24,852 nt of DNA from JBHEKP01 sp041859375 (GCA_041859375.1 JBHEKP010000213.1:1-24852), one strand, 5' to 3'. Shown: positions 7,245 to 15,913, counted from the first letter of the stretch. Notes: generated by a model not told the origin, from the letters alone. Translations and numbers: made by a program.

Positions 7245-7670
7245 TTAGCCGGATTTTCCTTTTTGCAGCCGTTCCAGCACGGCGGCGGTGATGTCCACGG
7301 GGGCGGCCTTGATGTTCAGGCTCTCCAAATACCCCTTGGCGACCACAAGGTCGTACTCGCTGTTTTTTCCCACCTCGGCGATGACCTTCACCGCCTTTTC
7401 GCTCGCCTGACTGATCAACAGCCAGTACTTGGCGGTGCCAGCCTCGATTTTGTTCTGCTTGATTGATTTGTATTCCTCGGTGGCCATGATGATGGCCTTG
7501 TAGTCAACCGAGGCGGGTTTTTCGAATTTTGCGGGGTTTCCCCAGAAAATTTTCTGTTCGTCCACGGACTCCGCCGGTATGGTGAAGGATTCTGCCACAG
7601 CAGTCACCGCCAGCGCAATACAACAGAAAGCCAACAGTCTGCGACCGTTATTTCCCGGGCGGGCACTCAT
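7245..7670 (-). CDS. Small periplasmic OmpH/Skp-like protein
   Basis: 141 aa from the ATG at 7670. A signal peptide (RRLLAFCCIALAVTAVAESF) follows directly, which supports this start over the long upstream extension, which has no protein-like features. The mature part has VDYKAIIMATEEYKSIKQNKIEAGTAKYWLLISQASEKAVKVI..YDLVVAKGYLESL, similar to the segment of OmpH/Skp-family proteins in which 'A..EY..I...' precedes a helix and the YDLV..KGYLE end. It is shorter than typical Skp (about 160 aa) and lacks a long coiled-coil arm. A chaperone role for outer-membrane proteins, such as the secretin-like products of the same operon, is inferred. The Shine-Dalgarno sequence is weak. It is probably the first gene of the operon. 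Confidence 0.5.
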   Translation of the reverse strand: MSARPGNNGRRLLAFCCIALAVTAVAESFTIPAESVDEQKIFWGNPAKFEKPASVDYKAIIMATEEYKSIKQNKIEAGTAKYWLLISQASEKAVKVIAEVGKNSEYDLVVAKGYLESLNIKAAPVDITAAVLERLQKGKSG

Positions 7671-8134
7671 AATTTGCCGCTTTTTTCGGATGCGGCCAAT
7701 ATTCTCGGATGGGCGCAGGGCATGGATAACGACCTTTTTGACGGGTCCGCGCCATACCGGCGTGCCGGCCGGCGCGTCATGCTCGTCCAGTCCGGAAGCG
7801 GATGCCGTGTTTTTAAACGGCGAACTCTTCCTAAGCCTTTGCAATAAAAAGGGTAACTCACTTTTCTTGCGGTCACCGCGCACGATGACTCTTTTATGTT
7901 ATACCGCGGCGGAAAAAAAGGTTTCCGGCGTGTTGCCACTATTTATGGACCATGCCACCCAATCCATGGTTGCTGCCGGGGTCCGCCCATACCGCATATT
8001 GGGGCGGTCCGGGCCGCCCTGGAGGGAGGTGTCGCCCGTGCGTGTCCATTGAACCGTTCTAATCACTGTCTATACAATGACCCGGCACGGATGCAACAGG
8101 CGGTCTTCTGTTTCCGCGAAAGGAACCATTAAAA
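7671..8134. other. Divergent intergenic region
   Basis: This gap of 464 bases separates the minus-strand envelope operon from the plus-strand GH42-like gene. I see no supported gene. It holds a good plus-strand promoter (8049-8078) and two overlapping, mutually exclusive small hairpins (7980-8019). AT-rich patches at 7840-7900 may hold the minus-strand promoter, but no clear -35/-10 pair stands out there. Confidence 0.5.
8049..8078 (+). promoter_or_regulatory. Predicted sigma-70-type promoter of the GH42-like gene
   Basis: TTGAAC (8049-8054) and TACAAT (8073-8078) are separated by 18 bases, giving 4/6 and 5/6 matches to the standard hexamers. The start of transcription would be near 8085, about 50 bases before the ATG at 8135. 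Assumes that housekeeping promoters in this organism resemble the standard consensus. Confidence 0.55.
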
Positions 8135-10669
8135 ATGCGTCGAGTTCAGACCGGTTGGACCGGAGGCTTCGTCTTTTCCGCGGCGGTGTTGTTTTCAGGG
8201 GTGCTTTTTCAGGGGATCGCCGCAGGCGCGGCGTATGAATCGCTCTGGGCCCGGCCCCTCAGCACAACAACCGCGGAGCGTGTGGCCGTCACGCCTGTCG
8301 TGGCGGAGTCGTACGCCGTTGACAAGCCCGTGTCCCTCACCTTTGAAATATCGGCAAAAATGCGTTTTGAAAGCGCGGTGGCCGTGCTGATGGTGACCGA
8401 CGCCGCGGGCAGCGTCCTGCACCAGGGTGACGTGGTGATGGATCTTGAGCAGGGGGCCAACCAGGCCGTGTTTTCCTGGGACGCCTCCCCCCTGGCACCC
8501 GGCCGGTACCGGGCGGAATTCGCCCTTGCCTACACGGATGATTTGCCGCCCGTGAAAAGCCTGCTGGCGCTGCGCCGGGTCGGTTCGGATGATTTTACCC
8601 AAAAACTTGGGGAATACGGGGCGCGCTTGGCGGTGCTGGAGCCGCTTTGTCCGCCGGATGCGGGCAATGGGGGCGACCAGTCGCGGATGCGCGTGAGGAT
8701 GAATATTGCGGCGGATGCGCTGGTCCGGGCGCGGGAACTGATGGCCGCCGAAAAATGGATTGACGCCGGGGCGCAGGTGGATTACCTGGAGACGGCCATC
8801 CCCTCCATGGAGGCCGATTTCACTTTCCAGGGGGCTCGCCCCGAAGTGTTTGAGGCCGTCAACGGCGCCGGGGGCGGCCTTTCACTCAATGGCCCCAGTC
8901 TTGCCTCCCCGGGCGGCCCCGTGTTTCTTGTGGGCGGCGCGGTTGACGGCGCCACCACGGGGGAGCGGGCCGGGGCCATCGCGCGCATGGCCCGCCATGG
9001 GATGCGTTTTGCGGTGCTGCATCTGGCGGATGTTCCAGAAATCGCCTCCGCACCCTTTGACGCGGGTGTTGTGGGCGGCGCGCTGACGCCCCTGCTGGAG
9101 GCGGCGGAGAAAAACGGCGTTTATCTCTTTGTCCAGGTGTCCCAGGCCGCGCTGGCGGCGGCGGTCTCGGACAAGTCTCCGGACGTGCTTGCGCCGGGAT
9201 TCCCGAATCTGGCGTCCCCCGCCCTTGCCGCCGCCCTGGTGGAGCACGTCCGGGTGGTGGGCGGCGTTTTGGCGGGGCACAAGCACGCCGCGGCGCTGAG
9301 CCTGGCGGACCGTCCGCAGTTCAAGTATGACAACGAGGAGGTGCGCGCCGGGTTTGTTGAAACAGTTCGGAGCCGGTATCCCGACCGTCAGGAGCTGAAC
9401 AGGGCCTGGCGGGCGCACCTCGCGGCGTTTGACGAGATTACCATCTGGGGTGATCATCCGGAGCACAGTTACCAGAACCGCCGCGCCTACCAGTTTGAGT
9501 GGCAGTCGTTCCACCGCGGGCTGATTGCCAAACAAATGGAACTGCTCGGCGAACGGCTGGGGGGCGGGGGCGTTCCGCTCGGCATCACCTTTGCAGACAA
9601 CATGTTCGCCGAGAATGAAACCCGCCATGGTTCGGATCGCGGGCAGTTGCCGGCCTTCCTTTCCTTCAACGCGCTCGGTTCATCCGTCACGTCCTCCGCG
9701 AAGCCCTACGCGGTGGATTACCCCCGCACCACCGCGCCCTATGTGATGATGGCGTCGCTGGTTCCCGACCGGCCCCTCCTGAACCTGTGCGCGGACATCA
9801 AGCCGGGGCCGGAAACGCCGCCGGAAATGATGTATCCCCTCATCCGCACCGTGCTGCTTGAGGCGATGCTTTCCGGGGCCGCCGGACTGGCCCTGGCCCC
9901 GGATTCGGCGCTTTGGTCCGTCCCGCAGGCGGCCGAGGCGCTTGCGGTGACCGCGTTGGACGCGCGCCGCCTTGCCCCTGTTTTTGAGGCGTTCCGGACG
10001 GCCCCGGCGGATGTGCTGGTCTTTTTCAGCGACGCCTCAAAAATCATGGACAACGGGGTTCCCCACCTTCTTTCCGCCTGGTACGCCTACGAGGGCAGCT
10101 CCTTCTGCGGCTACAACGTGCGGTTTGTGTCGGAGGGGCAGATTGTCAACGGCGCGCTGGACGCGGCGCGCGTTCTGGTGATGCCCGAGACGCCGGCCTG
10201 CACGGATGCCGCGTTTAACAAGCTCTCGGAATACGTGGAAAAGGGCGGGGCGGTGGCCCGCGTGGGCACGCCAATTCCCTACAATGAACGGGGCCACTCC
10301 CGGACGGATGTCATCCGCAACACGGCAAACACCGTGCTGGTGCGCGGCATGAACATGCCCACGGAATACCTCCATGCCATGGATGCGGTGATTTTCCAGG
10401 GGGTGCTGCCCAGGATCCCGCGCCCGGTCAACGGCAGCGGATATCCGGTCGAGGGGATCAAATCCCGCTTTGTGGAATGCGACGGGGTGAGTTACCTCTA
10501 TTTGTCCAACCTGCGGCCCGATGCGGTTTTGTGCCATTTGGACGGCCCCCTCCAGTCCGGCAGGGATCTTCTGGAGGGAAGGGATGTGGTGTTTCCCCGG
10601 ATGCTTGCGCCGCTGGAAGTCATGCTGGTCCGCATGGATGCGGTGGAAAAAACGGTTGAATTGCAGTAA
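8135..10669 (+). CDS. Exported GH42-like (clan GH-A) protein, possibly catalytically altered
   Basis: 844 aa. AGGA lies 10 bases before the ATG, and an N-terminal signal segment (about 10-32) follows. Residues about 45-150 look like a beta-sandwich with GVYRAEF-type strands (ending LAPGRYRAEFALAY). The central part resembles the GH42-type TIM barrel: after a stretch on 'LVEHVRVVGGVL' comes SLADRPQFKYDNEEVRAGF and then RYPDRQELNRAWRAHLAAFDEI, which matches the 'RY.....LN.AW......++E+' segment of beta-galactosidase-like proteins. The C-terminal part (about 610-760) resembles the GATase-like domain of GH42 (VLVFFSDASK, ARVLVMPETPACTDAAFNKLSEYVEKGG). In relatives the position A391-D392-R393-P394 is usually an NEP motif holding the acid/base glutamate. 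Its loss here suggests a changed or absent glycosidase activity. The substrate is unknown. Confidence 0.6.
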   Translation: MRRVQTGWTGGFVFSAAVLFSGVLFQGIAAGAAYESLWARPLSTTTAERVAVTPVVAESYAVDKPVSLTFEISAKMRFESAVAVLMVTDAAGSVLHQGDVVMDLEQGANQAVFSWDASPLAPGRYRAEFALAYTDDLPPVKSLLALRRVGSDDFTQKLGEYGARLAVLEPLCPPDAGNGGDQSRMRVRMNIAADALVRARELMAAEKWIDAGAQVDYLETAIPSMEADFTFQGARPEVFEAVNGAGGGLSLNGPSLASPGGPVFLVGGAVDGATTGERAGAIARMARHGMRFAVLHLADVPEIASAPFDAGVVGGALTPLLEAAEKNGVYLFVQVSQAALAAAVSDKSPDVLAPGFPNLASPALAAALVEHVRVVGGVLAGHKHAAALSLADRPQFKYDNEEVRAGFVETVRSRYPDRQELNRAWRAHLAAFDEITIWGDHPEHSYQNRRAYQFEWQSFHRGLIAKQMELLGERLGGGGVPLGITFADNMFAENETRHGSDRGQLPAFLSFNALGSSVTSSAKPYAVDYPRTTAPYVMMASLVPDRPLLNLCADIKPGPETPPEMMYPLIRTVLLEAMLSGAAGLALAPDSALWSVPQAAEALAVTALDARRLAPVFEAFRTAPADVLVFFSDASKIMDNGVPHLLSAWYAYEGSSFCGYNVRFVSEGQIVNGALDAARVLVMPETPACTDAAFNKLSEYVEKGGAVARVGTPIPYNERGHSRTDVIRNTANTVLVRGMNMPTEYLHAMDAVIFQGVLPRIPRPVNGSGYPVEGIKSRFVECDGVSYLYLSNLRPDAVLCHLDGPLQSGRDLLEGRDVVFPRMLAPLEVMLVRMDAVEKTVELQ

Positions 10670-10743
10670 GCCTGCCGCCCCTGTTTTCCAGGATGGGGCA
10701 AGGTTTAGGGCGAAAAAGGGGTGAGTGCGGCCTGTTTTTGGCA

Positions 10744-10768
10744 CATAATGATAATAATACGCATTATG
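10744..10768. repeat. Inverted repeat CATAATG/CATTATG
   Basis: 7-base arms at 10744-10750 and 10762-10768, separated by 11 AT-rich bases, in the region upstream of the giant lipoprotein gene. GCATTATG occurs again at 10834-10841, overlapping the predicted -10 box. The arrangement could be a regulator-binding site. Confidence 0.4.
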
Positions 10769-10811
10769 TTTGCGAATGAAGGGGAGATTTTCATTTTTTA
10801 ATGGAAGATTG

Positions 10812-10840
10812 TTGACACCGGACGGGGAAACTGGCATTAT
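10812..10840 (+). promoter_or_regulatory. Predicted sigma-70-type promoter of the giant lipoprotein gene
   Basis: A perfect TTGACA (10812-10817), 17 bases, then CATTAT (10835-10840, 4/6). Transcription would start near 10847, giving a leader of about 94 bases to the ATG at 10941. The promoter lies downstream of an earlier in-frame ATG at 10770, which supports 10941 as the real start. Confidence 0.6.
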
Positions 10841-10940
10841 GCTAGGGACATATTGTGTCAAGAATCTTGGAGTGCGCCGATTGGCACAAACAGGGCAAGA
10901 TACACCAACCGCACGGGGATGGGTTGAAGGAGTCCTACGA

Positions 10941-13900
10941 ATGCATCGTGTCTGGACGCTTATTGGAATCACAACACTTCTGGCGCTTTCAACGTTGGTC
11001 TCCGGCTGCCCAAAGCCTGACAATGTGGGGGTGGCGCTGATAATTTCCCCCGATTACCTTGATTTTGGCTCGGGCAAATCGTTGATGAACGTCCGGGTGA
11101 ACGGCAATTTCACCACCACGCCCTCCGAGCCGCTGGTGGTGACCAGCAACGCGGCATGGGTGGTGCCGGAAGCGTGCGCCAACCCCTCGGACGACTGCAA
11201 GCCGGGCGGCATATTCCGGTCGGAGAACGTGCCCGTCCGCATCCGCCGGGAAATGCTTTCCGCGGGCCTCAACCGCGCCAAATTGTACTTTACCATGGGG
11301 CCGTCCTCGCGGAAGGAAGTCGAGGTGGTCGCCGAGGATCTGCTGCAGGTTGACTTTACCGCCGACGAGCGCGCCGTGGGCGTTGGCAAGCCGGTGCAGT
11401 TCCGGGACGCGAGCGTGTACAGCGCGCCGCAGGGCGCCGAGGTCACCTGGCTGTGGCGTTTTGGCGACGGCACCCTGAGCACCGAGCAGAACCCCACCCA
11501 CCTCTACCTCCAGACGGGAAGCTACACGGTTTCCCTCACGCTGAGCGTGGACGGTGTTGAGGAGGTGGTTTCGCGCGAGGCCTTTGTCAATGTCGGGAGC
11601 CCCGAAATAACCGCCGATTTCACCGCGGACAACACGAACGTGCAGATTAACCAGGTGGTGGCGTTCACGGATCTTTCCACGTCTGAGAACATGGCCATCA
11701 CCATGTGGACATGGGATTTCGGCGACGGCTTCCAGAGTTCGGAGCGCAACCCCTACCACCAGTACAACCGGGTGGGCGTGTACAACGTCAGCCTCACGGT
11801 GGGCACGCAGTACGGCACCACCACCGTTTCCAAGCCTTATTACATTAATGTGCGGCAGAAACTGGGGCCGGACGCGCGGTTCACCGCCTCGGCCTCCAAA
11901 GTGTTTGTCAACACGCCGGTGCGCTTTTTGGACACCTCCGACCCCGGCACGGCCACCATCACCAACTGGGTGTGGGAGTTCGGCGACGGGGTGACCATCT
12001 CGGAGCAGAACCCCGTCCACACGTACACCGCCGCGGGTGTTTACACGGTCAAGCTGACGGTGTACACCTCCGAGGGCGTGGACAGCGAGAGCCTGGACAT
12101 CGAGGTGCTGTACAAGGCGCCCACCGCCGAGTTTGACGCGGTGCCCGTGAGCCCGTCCGTGGGCGAGCAGGTCCAGTTTAACGACCGCTCCACCCCGGGT
12201 TCTGCGCAGATCACCGAGTGGCTGTGGAATTTCGGCGACGGCGACACCAGCCGCCTCCAGAACCCGCGCCACATTTACAACCGGGCCGGGTCCTACACGG
12301 TGTCCCTGACGGTGACCACCTTTGATCCGTCCAACAACACCGACACCATTGAAAAGCAGGACTACATCCTGGTGGTGAAGCCGCCCGTGCCCGACTTTGA
12401 ATGGACGCCGCGCCTCGCCCTTGCCGGGCAGCGCCTCCAGTTCAACGGCCTGCTTTCGGAGGCGGGTTCCGAGCCCATCACGGCCTATGCGTGGGACTTC
12501 GACGGGAACCCCGACACGGTCAACGACGTCCGCACCGGCCCCACCCCCACCTACACATTCACCGCGCCCGGCACCTACACGGTGCTGCTGAAGGTTTCCA
12601 CGCCGAGCAGGACCAAGTCGGTGACGAAAAACGTGGTGGTTGATCTGGCGCCCGTGGCCGAGTTCTCCGCCACGCCGCAGACGGGCATCACGCTGGATGA
12701 CATCCAGTTCACCGCCGGCGCGCAGAACCCCGCCGCGGACCCGGTTCTCCGCTACCTGTGGAATTTCGGGGACGGCACCACCAGTTCCGCGCAGAATCCG
12801 ACCCACCGCTACGCCGCGGAGGGCACCTACAAGGTGCGCCTCACGCTGTATTTCCGGCATTCGGCCTCCCTGCCCGCGGACGCGGACCTTTCGGTGTTCA
12901 AGGAGAAGACGGGCTTCATCAGCATCACCGCGCCGGTGCCGCCCGTTGTCGAGTTTGAGGCGCAGGACTCCTGCGCCTACACGGACGTGCCGGTGGTGTT
13001 CAACATCACCAAGAACATCAGCCCGACCCGTCCGATCATCAAATACGAGTGGGATTTCGGCGACGGCACGGTCCTTGAGCAGACGGAGCCCGTGTCGGTG
13101 GAGCATGAATACGCGGCGGTCGGCGCCTACGAAGTCAGCCTCACCGTCACCGCGGAGGATCTGGAGCCCGGTGTCGGGGTGCGCACCTACATCCTTCCGG
13201 AGCCCATCAGCGTGGGCGAGGGCACCCCGCTTGACGAGTACGTGCACACGGACGACGGATTCTACTCCTTCAACCTCGCCAACCAGTTCCCGGTCCGCAT
13301 CGAGGGTGTGACCGTGGGCACCGCCTACGTCCTGCAGATGACCTCGCAGCAGTGGCGCAGCTCCGCGGACGTGTACACCGGTGACGGCGTGCGCCGCGAC
13401 CTCTGGACGCACAACATCACGGTGGTCGATCCCAAGGAGCGCGTCAGCAACACGGCGATGCTCTTCATCGACGGCGGCAGCCGCACCAACAGCGTGCCCA
13501 CCACGGTGGACGAGTACATCACCACGCTGGCGGTGATTTCGGGCACGCCCATCGCCCTGGTGAAAAACATCCCGAGCCAGCCGATTGTGTTCACCGACGA
13601 GGTGGTCCAGTCGGCCACGGAAAAATCCACCATACTGCGAAACCGCACGGAGGACGCGATCATCGCCTACTCCTACGACAAGTTCATGGACTCCTTCGCG
13701 GAGGGCAGCCCCGACTACACGTGGCCGCTGCTCTTCCCCATGGCCAAGGCCGCGGTGAAGGCCATGGACACGGTGGAGACGCTGATGAAGGAGAGCGTGT
13801 ACGGCGTGAACCGGCCCGTGTCCGACTTCGTCGTGGCGGGCGCGTCCAAGCGCGGCTGGACCACCTGGCTCACCGGCGCCACGGACTGCCGCGTCAAGGC

Positions 13901-15902
13901 CATCGCCCCGATAGTGATTGACGTGCTCAACATGGACGAGCAGATGCTGCACCACCGCAGCGCCTACGGCTACTGGGCCCCCTCCATCTACGACTACGCG
14001 CAGGAGCGCGTTTTTGACAAGCTCCTGCCCGAAAGCGCGGGCGGCGCGCTCGAGCCGGAGGCCCTGGCGCTGCTTGATCTGGTTGACCCCTACGAGTACG
14101 TCCTCAAGGGCCGGTACGACAACATGCCCAAGTTCATGATGAACGGATCGGGCGACCAGTTCTTCCTGCCCGACTCGTCCCAGTGGTACTTCGACGGCCT
14201 TGAGGGCGAGAAGTACCTCAACTACATCCCGAACGCGGGCCACGGCCTCGTGAACGACGAGGAGGGCATCGACCCGACGGACTCCGAAAACCCGGCGGGC
14301 AACCTGCTCGGCTGGTACATGGCGGTGACGCAGAACAAGACGCGGCCCCCCTTCACGTGGTCCTTCGACGCCGACGGCTCCATCCGGGTCGAGGTGGACT
14401 CGGTGCGCAAGCCGAAGCTGGTGAAAATGTGGTACGCCACCTCCACGAACAACCGCGACTTCCGCGTCGAGTCCGGCACCACCTGGACGCCCCAGGTGCT
14501 GCTGCCCCAGAACGCGGCGCAGACGCTGTATGTCGGCAAGCCGGCGGACATTCCCGCCGGGAAGTGGACCGGGTTCTTCGTGCAGCTGTTCTACGCCAAC
14601 ACGGCGCGGCTGCCGGGGATCGTGCAGAACAGCGGACTGGACATCACCGTGCCCGACCTGGTGTTCACCACCGGCGTGAAGGTGCTCCCGCAGGAGAGTG
14701 ACGGAAGCAACCTCTACCCCGAATTCACCGGCTACATCGCCAACGACGAGCGTCCCGACGTGGTGAACTTCGCCTCCGGCAAGACGCCGGTGGTGGTGCT
14801 CTACGGCAAGCCCTATGAGATGGGCTTTGACCTGGGCACGCTGCTGGCCGCGGACATCCAGGAGTTCATCCCCAACTACGTTGAAAACTACAAGGCCGTC
14901 GCGTCCGTGACGGACGGCGACCTTGACGCCGACTGGGCGAACGCGGTCGCCGCACTGGCGGCCGCGCCGGGTGACACCGCCGCGGAGGCCTCGGTGAAGG
15001 AGGGTGCGCTCAAGGCGCTCCAGGAGCTTGAAGGCATCGCCGCGGGTTCGGGTGTGAGCCTGACCCTGCTGCAGCGCGCCCAGGCCGTGGCCATGCGCGA
15101 CGCGAACGAGGTCACCACCTCGGGCGGCGCGGGGCTGGCCGCCTGGCGCAACCGCACGCTTGGCGGGGTCACCCTGCACGGCGCGACCAACAACGGCCCC
15201 GACTTCGCCACGCGCAAGTGGGGCGCGGGTCCCGCGGAAATGCGGCCCCACGACTACGACTGCGTGGTCGTGTGCATCCCCGAACGGGGCGTGCCCCACG
15301 CGCTGTTCACCATGGCGGGGCTTGTGGTCGGCAGGACGGGCGTGAACCTTGGCGGGATATCCTTCAGCGAGGTGCGCAACGCCTCCTCCTCCGCCGCGGA
15401 CGACACCCTGGCCAGCGCCCTGCTGGTGGGCCGCGGGGTGCTCTACAACTCGCTGAGCCTGACCGAGGCGGTGGACATGGCAACGGCCCTGAGGCCGCAG
15501 CGCGGCTTCAACTATGTGATTGCCGACGGCCGCAACCAGTTGCGCGGCGCCCAGATTACCATAGCGCCCACGGGGTCAGTGCAGGTTGACTACAACCGTT
15601 CCGGCGACTTTGACACGGCGAACCCGATGCTGCCGGGCATGGTTTACCGCGCGGGCAGCTCGTCGCAGCTCACCGCGCTCAGAAGCGCCATTCTTCCCTT
15701 CTTCGGCGCGCTGAACGAGGCCGCGTTCCAGAACGTGGTCGCCGATCCGGCGCCGGTCGCGGAGGGACGCAATGTGCTGAACGCGGTGTTCAACGCCACA
15801 GGCGACTACAGCCTGCGGCTGCTGTTCTCCTTCGCCGAGGGCAATGTGGATGCCGCGGCCTCACCCACCTACGGGTTTGACCTCCAGCTTCTGCTGCCAT
15901 AA
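10941..15902 (+). CDS. Giant lipoprotein: BACON-like, seven PKD, PqaA-type hydrolase, C45-like domain
   Basis: 1653 aa. The ATG at 10941 has GAAGGAG 8 bases upstream and opens a lipoprotein signal (MHRVWTLIGITTLLALSTLVSGC); the in-frame ATG at 10770 would bury it. Domain order: BACON-like (about 30-130); seven PKD domains (about 134-218, 222-305, 306-390, 391-480, 481-568, 570-668, 668-758), most with W+FGDG and H.Y...G.Y.V.L; a PhoPQ-activated pathogenicity-related (PqaA) alpha/beta-hydrolase (about 761-1250) with S969 in GASKRGW, D1072 in NGSGDQFF and H1101 in NAGHG as the likely triad; and a C45-like domain (about 1276-1653). In the last, EMGFDLGTLLAADI, GVNLGGISFSE and RGFNYVIADG match the C45 protein at 532-1899, but the nucleophile Cys is Gly (G1396). 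It is probably anchored in a membrane and exposed on its surface. The hydrolase substrate is unknown. Confidence 0.85.
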   Translation: MHRVWTLIGITTLLALSTLVSGCPKPDNVGVALIISPDYLDFGSGKSLMNVRVNGNFTTTPSEPLVVTSNAAWVVPEACANPSDDCKPGGIFRSENVPVRIRREMLSAGLNRAKLYFTMGPSSRKEVEVVAEDLLQVDFTADERAVGVGKPVQFRDASVYSAPQGAEVTWLWRFGDGTLSTEQNPTHLYLQTGSYTVSLTLSVDGVEEVVSREAFVNVGSPEITADFTADNTNVQINQVVAFTDLSTSENMAITMWTWDFGDGFQSSERNPYHQYNRVGVYNVSLTVGTQYGTTTVSKPYYINVRQKLGPDARFTASASKVFVNTPVRFLDTSDPGTATITNWVWEFGDGVTISEQNPVHTYTAAGVYTVKLTVYTSEGVDSESLDIEVLYKAPTAEFDAVPVSPSVGEQVQFNDRSTPGSAQITEWLWNFGDGDTSRLQNPRHIYNRAGSYTVSLTVTTFDPSNNTDTIEKQDYILVVKPPVPDFEWTPRLALAGQRLQFNGLLSEAGSEPITAYAWDFDGNPDTVNDVRTGPTPTYTFTAPGTYTVLLKVSTPSRTKSVTKNVVVDLAPVAEFSATPQTGITLDDIQFTAGAQNPAADPVLRYLWNFGDGTTSSAQNPTHRYAAEGTYKVRLTLYFRHSASLPADADLSVFKEKTGFISITAPVPPVVEFEAQDSCAYTDVPVVFNITKNISPTRPIIKYEWDFGDGTVLEQTEPVSVEHEYAAVGAYEVSLTVTAEDLEPGVGVRTYILPEPISVGEGTPLDEYVHTDDGFYSFNLANQFPVRIEGVTVGTAYVLQMTSQQWRSSADVYTGDGVRRDLWTHNITVVDPKERVSNTAMLFIDGGSRTNSVPTTVDEYITTLAVISGTPIALVKNIPSQPIVFTDEVVQSATEKSTILRNRTEDAIIAYSYDKFMDSFAEGSPDYTWPLLFPMAKAAVKAMDTVETLMKESVYGVNRPVSDFVVAGASKRGWTTWLTGATDCRVKAIAPIVIDVLNMDEQMLHHRSAYGYWAPSIYDYAQERVFDKLLPESAGGALEPEALALLDLVDPYEYVLKGRYDNMPKFMMNGSGDQFFLPDSSQWYFDGLEGEKYLNYIPNAGHGLVNDEEGIDPTDSENPAGNLLGWYMAVTQNKTRPPFTWSFDADGSIRVEVDSVRKPKLVKMWYATSTNNRDFRVESGTTWTPQVLLPQNAAQTLYVGKPADIPAGKWTGFFVQLFYANTARLPGIVQNSGLDITVPDLVFTTGVKVLPQESDGSNLYPEFTGYIANDERPDVVNFASGKTPVVVLYGKPYEMGFDLGTLLAADIQEFIPNYVENYKAVASVTDGDLDADWANAVAALAAAPGDTAAEASVKEGALKALQELEGIAAGSGVSLTLLQRAQAVAMRDANEVTTSGGAGLAAWRNRTLGGVTLHGATNNGPDFATRKWGAGPAEMRPHDYDCVVVCIPERGVPHALFTMAGLVVGRTGVNLGGISFSEVRNASSSAADDTLASALLVGRGVLYNSLSLTEAVDMATALRPQRGFNYVIADGRNQLRGAQITIAPTGSVQVDYNRSGDFDTANPMLPGMVYRAGSSSQLTALRSAILPFFGALNEAAFQNVVADPAPVAEGRNVLNAVFNATGDYSLRLLFSFAEGNVDAAASPTYGFDLQLLLP

Positions 15903-15913
15903 GAGACTGACAG

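Noticed and set aside
7671..7883. N-terminal extension of the OmpH-like protein by 71 residues
   Set aside because: The extension is basic and Pro-rich without similarity to anything, and it would place the signal peptide inside the protein.
7671..7960. preQ1 riboswitch upstream of the operon that carries the queuosine genes
   Set aside because: I looked for a short C-rich loop and A-rich tail near the start of the operon and in the queE leader and found nothing convincing; the queE leader is only 44 bases.
10670..10740. Terminator after the GH42-like gene
   Set aside because: Only short, competing stems (GCCCC/GGGGC and CCTG/CAGG) are present and no T run follows.
10770..10940. Earlier start for the giant lipoprotein
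   Set aside because: A promoter (10812-10840) lies downstream of that ATG, the later ATG has a strong Shine-Dalgarno sequence, and only the later start exposes the lipoprotein signal.
10989..15299. A 1436-codon open frame on the minus strand, opposite the giant lipoprotein gene
   Set aside because: Its product is low in recognisable motifs and rich in His, Arg, Gly and Val, as expected from the complement of GC-rich codons; the plus-strand frame has clear PKD, PqaA and C45-like motifs.
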